From the NCBI RefSeq assembly GCF_042477335.2, contig NC_091255.1, forward strand, positions 15,912,501 through 15,976,500: a stretch of 64,000 nt of DNA, written 5' to 3'. The notes beneath the pieces were generated by a model. The model was not told the origin of the DNA. It was given only the letters and a program-made list of their open reading frames with translations, and made no database searches. Position 1 is the stretch's first letter, and each line of letters begins with the position of its first letter. A program made the translations under genes and the position numbers. The stretch is from Ovis canadensis (taxonomy: Eukaryota > Chordata > Mammalia > Artiodactyla > Bovidae). Below, one piece after another: positions 1-11,009 of this stretch.

Positions 1-473
1 ATACAGCCTTGACGTACTCCTTTTCCTATTTGGAACCAGTCTGTTGTTCCATGTCCAGTTCTAACTGTTGCTTCCTGACCTGCATACAGGTTTCTCAAGA
101 GGCAGGTCAAGTGGTCTGGTATTCCCATCTCTTTCAGAATGATCTACACAGTCAAAGGCTTTGGCATAGTCAATGAAGCAGAAATAGATGTTTTTCTGGA
201 ACTCTCTTGCTTTTTCAATGATCCAGTGGATGTTGGCAATTTGATCTCTGGTTCCTCTACGTTTTCTAAAACCAGCTTGAACATCTGGAAGTTCACAGTT
301 CACATATCACCAAAGCCTAGCTTGGAGAATTTTGAGCATTACTTTACTAGCATGTGAGATGAGTGCAATTGTGTGGTAGTTTGAGCATTCTTTGGCGTTG
401 CCTTTCTTTGGGATTGGAATGAAAACTGACCTTTTCCAGTCCTGTGGCCACTGCTGAGTTTTCCAAATTTGCT
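1..473 (-). mobile_element. BovB (RTE) LINE fragment, reverse-transcriptase part
   Basis: Read on the minus strand this encodes the BovB reverse transcriptase around the catalytic block (FIDYAKAFDCVDH, near 165-205). It is 5'-truncated at about 473, where similarity to the other BovB copies in the window stops, and it runs off the left edge. The frame is broken: the reading frame at 61-303 diverges after the VDH motif and ends within 25 residues. It is a dead copy. Confidence 0.93.
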
Positions 474-3400
474 ATCTTGGCCCTGATTAAAAGTCTCCAG
501 TTGCATCACCCACCCCTGCTCTCTCCTTCGAAATGTGCTTTCCAACCACACACACCTTCCTACAGTTTGCCAACTGGCCTTGCCCCCTCTTACTTCCAGG
601 CCTTTGCTTGTACTGCTCTGTCAGCCCCAGATGCTGTGTTAGGAAGGATGAGTTCAAGGCAGCCGGCTGAGGAAGGGAGCAGGGCAGGATAAGAAAGGGC
701 ACCTAAGGCAGATAACTGCAGGCTGCCTCCTTAGAAAAACTAACCATGCATCCATCCATTTATCCATCCTTCCTTCCTTTCATCCCTCCATTCATCCCTC
801 CATCCATCCACCCATATGTCCAATAAGTATCCACTGAGCCCTGTGTGCTATACATGAGGTATTCAGTTGGGCCCTGGGCATCCGGAGGTGAATTATCCGT
901 CCCTCCCACCTGCAAGGAACTCACAGTTCAGTGGAAAGACAGACAAGCATTACCTATCGTGCAAATCCCCAGTTTCACAGCCTCCATGAATCCAGACTCC
1001 TTCCTCACAGTTTAAGCAGGTTCTTAGTTTCTTCCTCTTGATTCTGTCCCCATGCTTGTTCGTTAAGTGTCATCCCAATACGGCCTCGAGCCACTGGGCA
1101 CAAAGCCCTCAGCCCCTTTACTAGCTCTCCGTAGGAAACGTAATCCCAGCGGCAATGTTCTGGATGTGGTGACGCTGTAGACCTGACAAGCTACGGCCTT
1201 CCACCATCTTCCTGGTTTGCCCTCAGGAACCCTCCACTTCACCAAAGCCCAGCGATTGGCACGGCCCCCTGCAAGGATGGTCCAGTCCTCACTCCCTACC
1301 CCGACACATCCCCGGGGCAGCCGGCCCCCAGAACCTGGTGAAGATGAGGTGCTCGCCTCACAGAAGGGAGGGTGACAATGAAGGAGGCGGCTCGCAGCAG
1401 CAGGACAAGCTCAAGGTGTCCAGAGAGGGTGGGGTTGCAGGAAAGGCTCCTGGAACAGGCGGATCAGATGAGGACATTTCCAGCGGGCAAGTGGAGAGGA
1501 CAGAGAAGCCAGAGAGGGCACGGCGAGTCAGAGGCGACGAAAGTGGCTCAGCGGGGCAGGAGCACCAGGTGTGCGGAGATGAAGACAACTCCCGGGAGAG
1601 AGGCGGGCACGGTGAGGCCAGGAGGGGCGGGGGGCCGCTGAGGACCGTGGGCTTGAACCTCTGCTTGCAGAGCTGCTGAGAGAGCTGAAGCCAAGAGGCG
1701 AGACGCTGGTGAGAGAATTCCGAAAAATTACAGGGGCTGAGACACATGGGGTCACTCAGCCCCAACCCGGAGGCTGTGGGAGCCCCAAGTTCAGGGCCAA
1801 AGTCACGGCAAGGCAGCAGTGCGCCTTCCAGCCCAGGGGGCACTGGGTATGAGACCAGACAGAGCCATTCCTGGGGACAGGCCTTGTGATAAAAACAGGG
1901 AACAGGGCCCCAGGGAGGCTGCCCTTGTGTCCCCAGGGGTGGGGGAAGGCCACACCTACTCTGTTCTCCAACAGCTCCTCTTAAGCATCTGTCATCAGGC
2001 CAAAAACAAAGTCCGCAAGATTCGTGGACTGTCCAGACCTGGCAGAAGGAGTCACGCCAATTTTCAAATGTCCTCAGGTCTGCAAAACTTCAGAAGCACT
2101 TTTTTCCCCATGCTTTCTGCTCCTCTGCACACCCCACAGCTGCTTCACTCTAAAAGCCACATGGATTGTAAGGGAAACGGGATCAGTGTGGTCCTGGCGC
2201 CATCACACTTGAATCCTCCAACGGGCTGTCTTGTGAGAGACAGAGCGCTTCCCAGGCACCTTGGTGGGCTCCCTGAGCAGCTTGTTTTGAATCAGGAAAT
2301 TGGATCTTGCCAGGACTTCATGTTCAAGTTCAATATTAATGTCAGAACCCACGAAATGTGAGTGAGTTCTAAATTTGGAAAACCATGTCCTTCCACCTCT
2401 CCCACAAAAGCATTCCTTCAGCTACTGGCAAATCCTCTCCTCGGTGTGGCTGTCCAGGGTTGGTTCTGAATGACTCTCAGGCTTCAAACTCTCGAGGTGC
2501 TCCCGCAGCAGATCGATAGAGCAATAACCCGCTTAGGAAGAACGCCCAGAGGGAATCCAACATCTAACCAGCTTCTGTCTTGGCAGAGCTGCTGCATTGA
2601 GTCTCGTTTCTGTTCAGGACGTCTGCCCTGACTTGAACTTTGACTCCCTACCCGCGTCCTTCCTGAACTGTTTACACTGTGAACATAACACCTAAAAAGA
2701 TTTATTTAAAAAAAAAAAAGAGCTGACTGTCATTTTTAGAAAGGCAAGACACCCAACACATCCCACTCTGAGTAGATTTCTTTGACGGCTTGTGATGTTG
2801 CCTGAATGGTAAATATACCCTCAGACTCCAAGTAAATAGTCCAGGGCATGTAACTTGGGGATAAAAGAGGAAATTTTACACAAGGTGGCCGCAGAGGCCT
2901 TGTCATTTCCCAGAAAATTAGAGGGTCTTCCAGTGCCCCGTAAATTTATCACACGAGTATTCTTCCATGACTTCAGGAACAGATGGGGCCTGTTCTGATA
3001 ATGTTTCCCAATCCCCATAGATAACATAGAGGGGAAGGGAGGCGGGGAGCGGCTGGGATGGCCTGCCGTTGTCCCCAGAATGGGGGTGGGGGGAAACCAG
3101 TGCCCTGGCCGGCAGGCAGCAGCCCACAGTCTGGGCCTCTGGTCTCTTGAAAAACACTTTGTTAGCACCATGGCCTTTTGCTTCTGAAGGGAGGCAGCAA
3201 GGAATCCGGGGGGAAAGTTCATCCCTGTATCTGGCAGCCCTTCCCTGAAGCAGCGAGCTGGTAAAGGATGGGCTGAAAGATCCTCAACTGTGGAGGAGGG
3301 GCTGGGATCCAGGAGCGGCCGCAAGGGGTCTTGAAATACATTCCTCTGCCTCGAGGGAGGGCCACAGGGATCCTGAAATCAGAGCAAGACTTCCCAGCTC

Positions 3401-3766
3401 CTGACCAACCAGTTGCCCACCAATCAGTGGAGATGGAGAAATGCAATCGCCTTCCAGGTGGCGAGTGCGGGCTCACTTTAAAAAGCAGTTTCCACCACTA
3501 ATCATAATAGCTAATATTGACTGAGGGATTCCCAGGTGCCAGGCGCTGGGCTGATCACTCGGCCTGGGCTCACGCATCCACTCCCCTCCACGCTGCATGC
3601 GAGGGAAGGAAGAGGAGATGCAGAGACGTCAAGAGGTCAAGGTCCTGCCCAGCTCATTCTCATTTCCAGGTCTTGTCACTCACTTGTCCATTCAACATAC
3701 TGACTGAGTGCTTACCAGTTATGTTACCACCATCCAGACTTTCGATCCAAATTTTGTAATTAGCCC
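474..3766. other. mostly unique intergenic DNA
   Basis: No gene was recognised. A CATC/TTCC-rich tract lies at 744-822. Around 825-940 is text typical of an old mammal-wide repeat (position-of-last-step wording of 'gcc ctgggc' type, family not resolved). An A-rich run is at 2700-2720. The overlapping open frames at 1338-1843 on both strands lie in GC-rich unique DNA and show no recognisable protein. Confidence 0.5.
744..822. repeat. imperfect (CATC)n/(TTCC)n simple repeat
   Basis: Runs of catccatc, cattcatc and ttccttcc units, interrupted many times. It is a decayed tetranucleotide microsatellite. Confidence 0.85.
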
Positions 3767-3895
3767 GTGCATGCGTGCTAAGTCACTTCAGTCGTGTCTG
3801 ACTCTTTGTGACCCCATGGACTGTAGCCCGGCAGGCTCCTCTGTCCATGAGATGCTCCCAGCAAGAATACTGGAGTGGGTTGCCAAGCCCTCCCC
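3767..3895 (-). mobile_element. Bov-tA SINE, truncated
   Basis: Antisense copy: gctaagtcacttcagtcgtg, the 'gactgtagcc' block and 'tactggagtgggttgcca' are present. The tRNA-like head that should follow is missing; the similarity stops in the 'ccctcccc' stretch. Confidence 0.9.
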
Positions 3896-3964
3896 ACTGC
3901 CTTTTCACACAGCTTTTCCATCGTTACCATGCCCTTAACAAGCATCTCTTTATGCTGCTGTTTT

Positions 3965-6258
3965 ACCATGCAATGGTCATAGCAAACGCCCTCTTCCAAC
4001 AACGCAAGAGAAGACTCTACACATGGACATCACCAGATGGTCAACACTGAAATCAGATTGATTATATTCTATGCAGCCAAAAATGGAGAAGCTCTATACA
4101 GTCAGCAAAAACAAGACCAGGAGCTGACTGTGGCTCAGATCATGAACTCCTTATTACCAAATTCAGACTTAAATTGAAGAAAGTAGGGAAAACTGCTAGA
4201 CCATCCAGGTATGACCTAAATCAAATCCCTTATGATTATACAGTGGAAGTGAGAAATAGATTTAAGGGACTAGATCTGATAGATAGAGTGCCTGATGAAC
4301 TATGGAATGAGGTTCGTGACACTGTACAGGAGACAGGGATCAAGACCATTCCCACGGAAAAGAAATGCAAAAAAGCAAAATGGCTGTCTGGGGAGGCCTT
4401 ACAAATAGCTGTGAAAAGAAGAGAGGTGAAAAGCAGAGGAGAAAAGGAAAGATATAAGCATCTGAATGCAGAGTTCCAAAGAACAGCAAGAAGAGATAAG
4501 AAAGCCTTCTTCAGTGATCAATGCAAAGAAATAGAGGAAAAGAACAGAATGGGAAAGACTAGAGATCTCTCCAAGAAAGTTAGAGATACCAAGGGAACAT
4601 TTCATGCAAAGATGGGCTCGATAAAGGACAGAAATGGTCTGGACCTAACGGAAGCAGAAGATATTAAGAAGAGGTGGCAAGAATACACAGAAGAACTATA
4701 CAGAAAAGATCTTCATGACCCAGATAATCATGATGATGTGATCACTAATCTAGAGCCAGACATCCTGGAATGTGAAGTCAAGTGGGCCTTAGAAAGCATC
4801 ACTACGAACAAAGCTAGTGGAGGTGATGGAATTACAATTGAGCTGTTTCAAATCCTGAAAGATGATGCTGTGAAAGTGCTGCACTCAATATGCCAGCAAA
4901 TTTGCAAAACTCAGCAGTGGCCACAGGACTGGAAAAGGTCAGTTTTCATTCCAATCCCAAAGAAAGTCAATGCCAAAGAATGTTCAAACTACCTCGCAAT
5001 TGCACTCATCTCACATGCTAGTAAAGTAATGCTCAAAATTCTCCAAGCCAGGCTTCAGCAATACGTGAATCGTGAACTCCCTGATGGTCAAGCTGGTTTT
5101 AGAAAAGGCAGAGGAACCAGAGATCAAATTGCCAACATCCGCTGGATCTTGGAAAAAGCAAGAGAGTTCCAGAAAAACATCTATTTCTGCTTTATTGACT
5201 ATGCCAAAGCCTTTGACTGTGTGGATCACAATAAACTGTGGAAAATTCTGAAAGAGATGGGAATATCAGACCACCTAATCTGCCTCAGTTAGAAGCAACA
5301 GTTAGAACTGGACATGGAACAACAGACTGGTTCCAAATAGGAAAAGGAGTACGTCAAGGCTGTATATTGTCACCCTGCTTATTTAACTTATATGCAGAGT
5401 ACATCATGAGAAACGCTGGACTGGAAGAAACACAAGCTGGAATCAAGATTGCCAGGAAAAATATCAATAACCTCACATATGCAGGTGACACCACCCTTAT
5501 GGCAGAAAGTGAAGAGGAACTAAAAAGCCTCTTGACGAAAGTGAAAGAGCAGAGTGAACAAGTTGGCTTAAAGCTCAACATTCAGAAAACGAAGATCATG
5601 GCATCCGGTCCCATCACTTCATGGGAAATAGACGGGGAAACAGTGGAACCAGTGTCAGACTTTATTTTTTTGGGCTCCAAAATCACTGCAGATGGTGACT
5701 GCAGCCATGAAATTAAAAGACGCTTACTCCTTGGAAGAAAAGTTATGACCAACCTAGATAGTATACCAAAAGCAGAGACGTTACTTTGCCGACTAAGGTC
5801 CATCTAGTCAAGGCTATGGTTTTTCCTGTGGTCATGTATGGATGTGAGAGTTGGACTGTGAAGAAGGCTGAGTGCTGAAGAATTGATGCTTTTGAACTGT
5901 GGTGTTGGAGAAGACTCTTGGGAGTCCCTTGGACTGCAAGGAGATCCAATCAGTCCATTCTGAAGGAGATCAACCCTGGGATTTCTTTGGAAGGAATGAT
6001 GCTAAAGCTGAAGCTCCAGTACTTTGGCCACCTCTTGAGAAGAGTTGAGTCATTGGAAAAGACTCTGATGCCTGGAGGGACTGGGGGCAGGGAGAAGGGG
6101 ACGACAGAGGATGAGATGGCTGGATGGCATCACTGACTCGATGGACGTGGGTCTGAGTGAACTCCGGGAGTTGGTGATGGACAGGGAGGCCTGGCGTGCT
6201 GTGATTTATGGGGTTGCAAAGAGTCGGACACGACTGAAGTGACTTAGCAGTAGCAGCA
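3965..6258 (+). mobile_element. BovB (RTE) LINE, 5'-truncated but long
   Basis: This is the longest BovB copy in the window. It runs from the end of the endonuclease region through the reverse transcriptase to the element's 3' end (gtcggacacgactgaag, then a CAG-rich tail). The frame at 4174-5292 (372 codons) covers the linker and the first RT blocks, including the FIDYAKAFDCVDH motif. A deletion of about 30 bases near 5289, relative to the copies at 30480 and 36830, removes the 'ctcttgagaaacctatatg' segment and ends it. A second frame at 5238-5807 carries the rest of the RT. There the catalytic YADD box reads YAGD at 5478-5489, so the copy is inactive on two counts. Confidence 0.95.
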
Positions 6259-6486
6259 GCAGAGAAATAAGAAACAGATATGATATTCTTCTTATTATTA
6301 TCCTATTAAAGCACAGCCTAGGCATTCCAAGTGAATGCCGGAACCAAGATTCAAGCTCAGCTCTCACGAGGCCTACACCTAAACCCTTTCCACATAAACG
6401 TGACCCACCCTCTGGGCCCCATCTCCCCATCGTGGGCTGCTTTCATAAAAGACAGTAGCACAGAGCACCATGGAGCTCGGCAGTTA

Positions 6487-6795
6487 TTCACGTGGCCTCT
6501 GGAGCCAGACAGCCTGGCTTCTAAATCCTGCCCCGGCCATGTACTGATTGATGACCTTGGGCAATGCCTCTGTTTCCTCATAAGCAAAAGGGAGATAATA
6601 AGAATACCTGCCTCATAGAATCAGAGAAGGCAATGGCAACCCCCTCCAGTACTCTTGCCTGGAAAATCCCAGGGACAGAGGAGCCTGTTGGGCTGCCGTC
6701 TATGGGGTCACACAGAGTCAGACACGATGACGCAACTTAGCAGCAGCAGCAGCCGCCTCATAGGCTTGTTGTGAAGATCAATGATTAATATTATT
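6487..6795 (+). repeat. MIR SINE split by a BOV-A2 insertion
   Basis: MIR wording is clear: 'gcctggcttctaaatcctg', 'ttgggcaatgcctctgtttcctc', 'gataataagaatacctgcctcatag', resuming after the insertion with 'gcttgttgtgaagatcaatga'. The insertion is 6619-6754. Confidence 0.85.
6619..6754 (+). mobile_element. BOV-A2 SINE (single unit) with target-site duplication
   Basis: Starts 'agagaaggcaatgg' and ends in a CAG run. It is flanked by a perfect 9-base duplication, gcctcatag, at 6610-6618 and 6755-6763, inside a MIR. Confidence 0.93.
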
Positions 6796-6912
6796 CTTAT
6801 ACTATATCATTAATATATATTATAATGTATATATTATATATTATATGTTATATATTATGGTAATATTATAATATTAATATATATTCTATATAATTTATAT
6901 ATATATATACTG
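6787..6912. repeat. (AT)n / (TATA)n low-complexity tract
   Basis: About 125 bases almost wholly A and T, with tatat and taatat units. Confidence 0.9.
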
Positions 6913-6924
6913 ATTGACAGCATT

Positions 6925-7056
6925 GGTGGTAGTTGAGTCATTAAATTGTGTCCAACTCTTGCAAGCCCATGTAATGTAGCCCACCAGGCTCCTCTGGCCA
7001 TGGGATTTCCCAAACAAGAATACTGGAGGTTCCTTTCTGCCGTTTCCTTCTCCAAT
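6925..7056 (-). mobile_element. Bov-tA SINE, truncated and diverged
   Basis: Antisense text 'gtgtccaactcttgcaagcc', 'ccaccaggctcctctggcc' and 'caagaatactgga' is followed at once by 'gtttccttctcc'. The tRNA-like head is absent. Confidence 0.88.
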
Positions 7057-7280
7057 TATAATCGATATGTTATATAATGCTAATGTTTATTACACTGCAC
7101 ATTAATTTAATCTAGAGTACTGGTTAATATAGTATATTAATAGGAAGCTCTTACAACAGTGTCTCACACTTAAGAAATGCCATCTAATTGTTCATTGTTT
7201 TAATGTTACTATAGAGGCGTCTGAAAGCAAACAGGCTGGGAAGGAACAGCAGAATAGGGCAAAGAGCTCTAGCTGGGAAT

Positions 7281-7577
7281 CCAGTTCAGTTCAGTTGCTC
7301 AGTTGTGTCCAACTCTTTGTGACCCTCTGGACTGCAGCACGCCAGGCTTCCCTGTCCGTCACCAATTCCCGGAGCTTATTCAAATTCATGTCCATTGAGT
7401 CGGTGGTGCCATCCAACCATCTCATTCTCTGTCGTCCCCTTCTCCTCCCGCCTTCAGTCTTTCCCAGCATCAGGGTCTTTTCCAATGAGTCAGTTATTCG
7501 CATCAGGTCGCCAAAGTATTAGAGCTTCAGCATCAGTCCTTCCAATGAATATTCAGGGTTGATTTCCCTTAGGATTA
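7281..7577 (-). mobile_element. BovB 3'-end fragment
   Basis: Antisense to the BovB 3' end: 'ttcagttgctcagttgtg', 'catctcattctctgtcg', 'agcatcagggtcttttcc', 'gaatattcagggttgattt'. It is severely 5'-truncated, as is usual for RTE insertions. Confidence 0.9.
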
Positions 7578-8104
7578 GGGGATCCAGGAGGGGGAAAACT
7601 GACCAGAACTGAGTCAGGAGATGCGGCTCTACTCTCCAATCTGCCGCTTACAACCTGTGCAGCCGGGAACAAACCTGTCAGTCTCCTCCTCTCCAGTTTC
7701 CGCGTCTGTCCGGTGGGAGGGAGTTAAACTTCTTTGGGTTGGGGAGGTTTGACAAAGACCCCGGAACTCCCTCATCGGACCCGAAACCTCTGGAGACTCC
7801 AATGAGTGCACCAGCCAGCGCCCCCACTTTGATTAAGATGAGTGAGAGAAGATGATCAGTTTGTCTCACTTAGAACCAGGCTGACCAACTCATCTCAGTT
7901 TCCCCGGGACTTCCTCAGTTCCAAAACCGAAAGTACCACATCCAAGAAACACAGTCCCAGGAAAATTAGGACAGCTCATCACACTAATTAGGTCAGCCTC
8001 TTTCAAAAAAATCTTATAATCTCATCCATCGTTCTCGAAATCTGGCCGCATAAGTAAGTTATCACCTTCAGATATTTTGTCGTAACTGTGTTCCAACTGT
8101 GGTG

Positions 8105-8316
8105 GTTTAATTGTTCAGTTGTGTCTGACTCTCTGCGACACCATGGACAGAGGAGCCTATCCCATCATGCTCCTCTGTCCATGGGATTCTCCAGGCAAGA
8201 ATACTGGAGTGGGTAGTCATTTCCTTCTCCAGGGGATCTTCCTGACCCAGGAATTGAGCCCGGGTCTCCTGCACTGCGGGAGGACTCTTTTCCAACTGAG
8301 CTATGAGGGAAGCCCC
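8105..8316 (-). mobile_element. Bov-tA SINE
   Basis: Nearly full-length antisense copy ending in the tRNA-like head 'ctatgagggaagcccc'. It sits 12 bases from a tRNA-Phe-like sequence. Confidence 0.93.
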
Positions 8317-8328
8317 AAAAAAGACACT

Positions 8329-8400
8329 GCTGAAATGCAGGATCGAACCAGGGACCTCTAGATCTTCAGTCTAAGGCTCTCCCAACTGAGCTATTTCGGT
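8329..8400 (-). tRNA. tRNA-Phe-like pseudogene (anticodon GAA)
   Basis: On the minus strand, 72 bases follow the cytosolic tRNA-Phe pattern. The acceptor arm starts ACCGAAA. TAGCTCAGTTGGGAGAGC matches a D arm with an intact A box. The anticodon arm TTAGACTGAAGATCTAG has GAA in the loop. GGTTCGATCC supplies the B box. It is degenerate: position 1 cannot pair with 72, one further acceptor pair is lost, and the T stem (CCTGG against CTGCA) has mismatches. No CCA or clear T-run terminator was seen. This is more tRNA-like than the SINE heads in the window, which are tRNA-Glu-derived. I read it as a pseudogene, with the small chance that the internal promoter still works. Confidence 0.82.
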
Positions 8401-8431
8401 CATTCCAACCGTGAAATTATCAAATACGCAT

Positions 8432-8592
8432 ATTCTCTGGTGGTCTGATGGTTGAGAATCTGCCTTCCAATGCAGCGGATGTGGGTTCAATCCCTGGTCA
8501 GGGAATTAAGATCTCACATCTTAGTGGAGTGTAAGCTTGCATGCTGCACGCCAAAGCCAGGGAAATCCACACGCTGCAATGAAGAGCCCAGG
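8432..8592 (+). mobile_element. CHR-family tRNA-derived SINE
   Basis: Starts 'ttctctggtggtctgatggtt' and carries 'gggttcaatccctggtcagg', a B-box-like block. It ends in a CA microsatellite instead of poly(A). Confidence 0.8.
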
Positions 8593-8654
8593 CACACACA
8601 CACGCACACACACACACGCACACATACACACGCACACATGCACACGCACACACT
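8592..8654. repeat. (CA)n microsatellite
   Basis: Cacaca and cacgca units with catg interruptions, at the 3' end of the preceding SINE, from whose tail it probably grew. Confidence 0.93.
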
Positions 8655-8703
8655 TTGTTTTACATTGCTACTGCAGCAATCAGGATAAGCCAGCTTAGCT
8701 GAA

Positions 8704-8902
8704 AGTCAGTCACTCAGTCGTGTCCGACTCTTTGCAACCCCACGGACTGTAGCCCACCAGGCTCTTCTGTCCACGGGATTCTCCAGGCCAGAATACTGGA
8801 GTGGGCTGCTGCTGCCTCCTCCAGGCGATCTTCCCCACCCAGGGATCAAACCTCCTGCATTGCCAGTGGATTCTTTACCGTCTGAACCACCAGGGGAGCC
8901 CT
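8704..8902 (-). mobile_element. Bov-tA SINE
   Basis: Antisense copy from 'gtcagtcactcagtcgtg' to 'gaaccaccaggggagccc', close to full length. Confidence 0.94.
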
Positions 8903-9200
8903 GAGGCGACAAATAACCCACCAAGTAGAGAGCTGGAAATACACAGGAATAGCCCTACCACTGTGAAAATAAATCAGCATTGTGGGCCATAAAAAGGGGG
9001 AAGGGGGATAAAAATCAATGAAAATAAAGCAAATGACACCAACTAGTGGGGTTGACTGAAGGTTCTGTCTGGCCCCACGTGTCTGCTCGCTTTTTGGTAA
9101 AAGGAAGGATTAGTAAGAAATTAAAACATCCTGTGATTCTTTTTTCCATACGCAGGATTGAAAATAAATGGATCACTTTGTGATTTTATCTTATTTAATA

Positions 9201-9330
9201 AGGTCCCCTGGAGAAGGAAATGGCAACCCCATTCTTGCCTGGAAAATCCCACGGACAGAGGAGCCTGGTGGGCTACAGTCCACGGGGTCGCGAAGAGTTG
9301 GACACAGCTGAGCAACTCAGCACACACAGT
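9201..9330 (+). mobile_element. Bov-tA SINE, 3' part
   Basis: Sense copy beginning inside the element at 'ggtcccctggagaagg' and ending 'gagttggacacagctgagc'. The tRNA-like head is missing. Confidence 0.9.
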
Positions 9331-9818
9331 GTAGTCCATCTATCTATCTTTAGATAGTCCACCTATCTAAAAGTCACCTCCCACACCACCAGCGGAGGAC
9401 ATCAAATACGCTGGGAAAGACAGAATAAGAGAAAGCATAAACGCAAGGGCTGGCTCGTGCATTTAAATGGTCAGCTCTTCCAGAGGCACCCGTCCCCCCA
9501 AAGCAGCTTTCACCACGAGGTGCTCCCAAGTGTCAGAAGGGTCACCAGCTGGGAGGGGGCCCCCTCTCCAGCCTTTCCTTGGTCAGGAATTCCACCTTGC
9601 CTAGGGCAAGTACCAGGGGAGACAGAACGAGCACCCAAGAGAGGTCTGTTCCAACAAGATCAGGTGGGGAGGATTTCAGCAAAGCAAAGCGGTGGCAAAG
9701 GACGTGTGGCTTTAAGATCCCAACAAGGTTTAGGCGGGTCCCCGAGAAGATTAAGAAATGACTGTAAATTCCCATCGTGTGGTTGAAAGGGCCTATGTCA
9801 CAGCTATTTCTTCCAAAG
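9331..9818. other. unique DNA, no gene seen
   Basis: A short ctat-rich self-complementary patch lies at 9338-9372. The rest is unique sequence with two overlapping open frames and no recognisable protein. Confidence 0.45.
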
Positions 9819-10025
9819 GAATGCATGCGTGCTGTCACTTCGGCTGCTGTCTGACTTTGTGACCATATGGATCATCGCCCACCAGGCGCCTCTGTCATGG
9901 GATTCCCGGCAAGGATGGGAAGTGAAGTGGGTCCTCCTCCAGGGGGTTGTCCTGGCCCGGGACATCAAACCCATGTCTCCTACATTGCAAGCCAAGTCTT
10001 TACCCCTGAGCCAACGGGGAAGCCC
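9819..10025 (-). mobile_element. Bov-tA SINE
   Basis: Antisense and more diverged than most ('cacttcggctgctgtctg', 'cccaccaggcgcctctg'), ending 'gagccaacggggaagccc'. Confidence 0.9.
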
Positions 10026-10609
10026 TCCAAAGCAATAGTACCAAAAATGGTTTGCCACCGAAGACTGGTTACCCAGACAGACGCCGGATGGAGCTGCAGG
10101 GGAGCCCCGCCTCACCGTCTGTAGTCTCCTCCGCTTCCCTGAGCACCCTTCTCCTTCTCCATTCCAGCCCTGACCCGCTTACTCGTCTGGGCGACCTCAT
10201 CCATTCCATGGCTTTAAATCCCACCTATGCGGCTGATGACTCCCGTCTGCAACACTATCTGCTTGCACTCCGGACTCCAGAGCCTACCAGCTGCTCCCCA
10301 CTTGGACGTCTCAACAGAGCCTTACATTCGATGTGTCCAAGTTGAACAGGCAGTCTGTTCTGCCCCTAACCCATTTCTCTTCCACCATCCGCTCCTTTGC
10401 TCAAACTCAAAAGCCAGGAGTCCGCTGTGATGTCTCTTCCTCCCCACACCCAGCCCTATCGATTTTACCACCTAAATGGTTGTAGAAGCGATCTTCTCCA
10501 TCCCCACCCCTCCCACCGTCCCGCAGGCACCCACATCGCTCCCCCATCCAACTACGGAGTCTTCTAATCGGTCTCCCAGGGTCATCTTTGCTTCTCTCTA
10601 GTCCTTCCA
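10026..10609. other. unique DNA, possible old L2 remnant
   Basis: A C/T-rich stretch with exon-like open frames but no splice signals that I trust. The style ('ttctccattccagccctgac') suggests an old L2 3' piece on the minus strand. Confidence 0.35.
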
Positions 10610-10897
10610 TCGGAGAAGGCGATGGCACCCCACTCCAGGACTCTTGCCTGGAAAATCCCACGGACAGAGGAGCCTGGTGGGCTGCAGTTCATGGGGTCTC
10701 GAAGAGTCGGACACGACTGAGCGACTTCACTTTCACTTTTCACTTTCCTGCATTGGAGAAGGAAATGGCAACCCACCCCAGTGTTACTTGCCTGGAGAAT
10801 CCCAGGGACGGGGGAGCCTGGTGGGCTGCCGTCTGTGGGGTCGCACAGAGTCGGACACGACTGAAGCGACTTAGCAGCAGCAGCAGCAGCAGCAGCA
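10610..10897 (+). mobile_element. BOV-A2 SINE, full dimer
   Basis: Both units are present: 'ggagaaggcgatggcacccc' and then 'ggagaaggaaatggcaaccc', joined by the 'cactttcacttttcacttt' linker. It ends in eight AGC units at about 10873-10897. The two open frames through it are SINE artefacts. Confidence 0.95.
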
Positions 10898-11009
10898 ACA
10901 GGGCTTCAGTCCACAGCACAGCTACAAGCATCATCTTTAATGGTAATCTTTTGACCTTGTTTGCCTTGCTTAAACCCTTCAGCTGCTTAAACCCTATAGG
11001 CTTTGCCTC

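Noticed and set aside
1338..1843. 113- and 161-codon frames on opposite strands
   Set aside because: Low-complexity Gly/Arg and Pro/Ser readings of purine-rich DNA, no splice sites or domain.
8432..8500. A second tRNA gene next to the tRNA-Phe-like sequence
   Set aside because: The B-box-like text belongs to the head of a CHR SINE; it has no anticodon arm.
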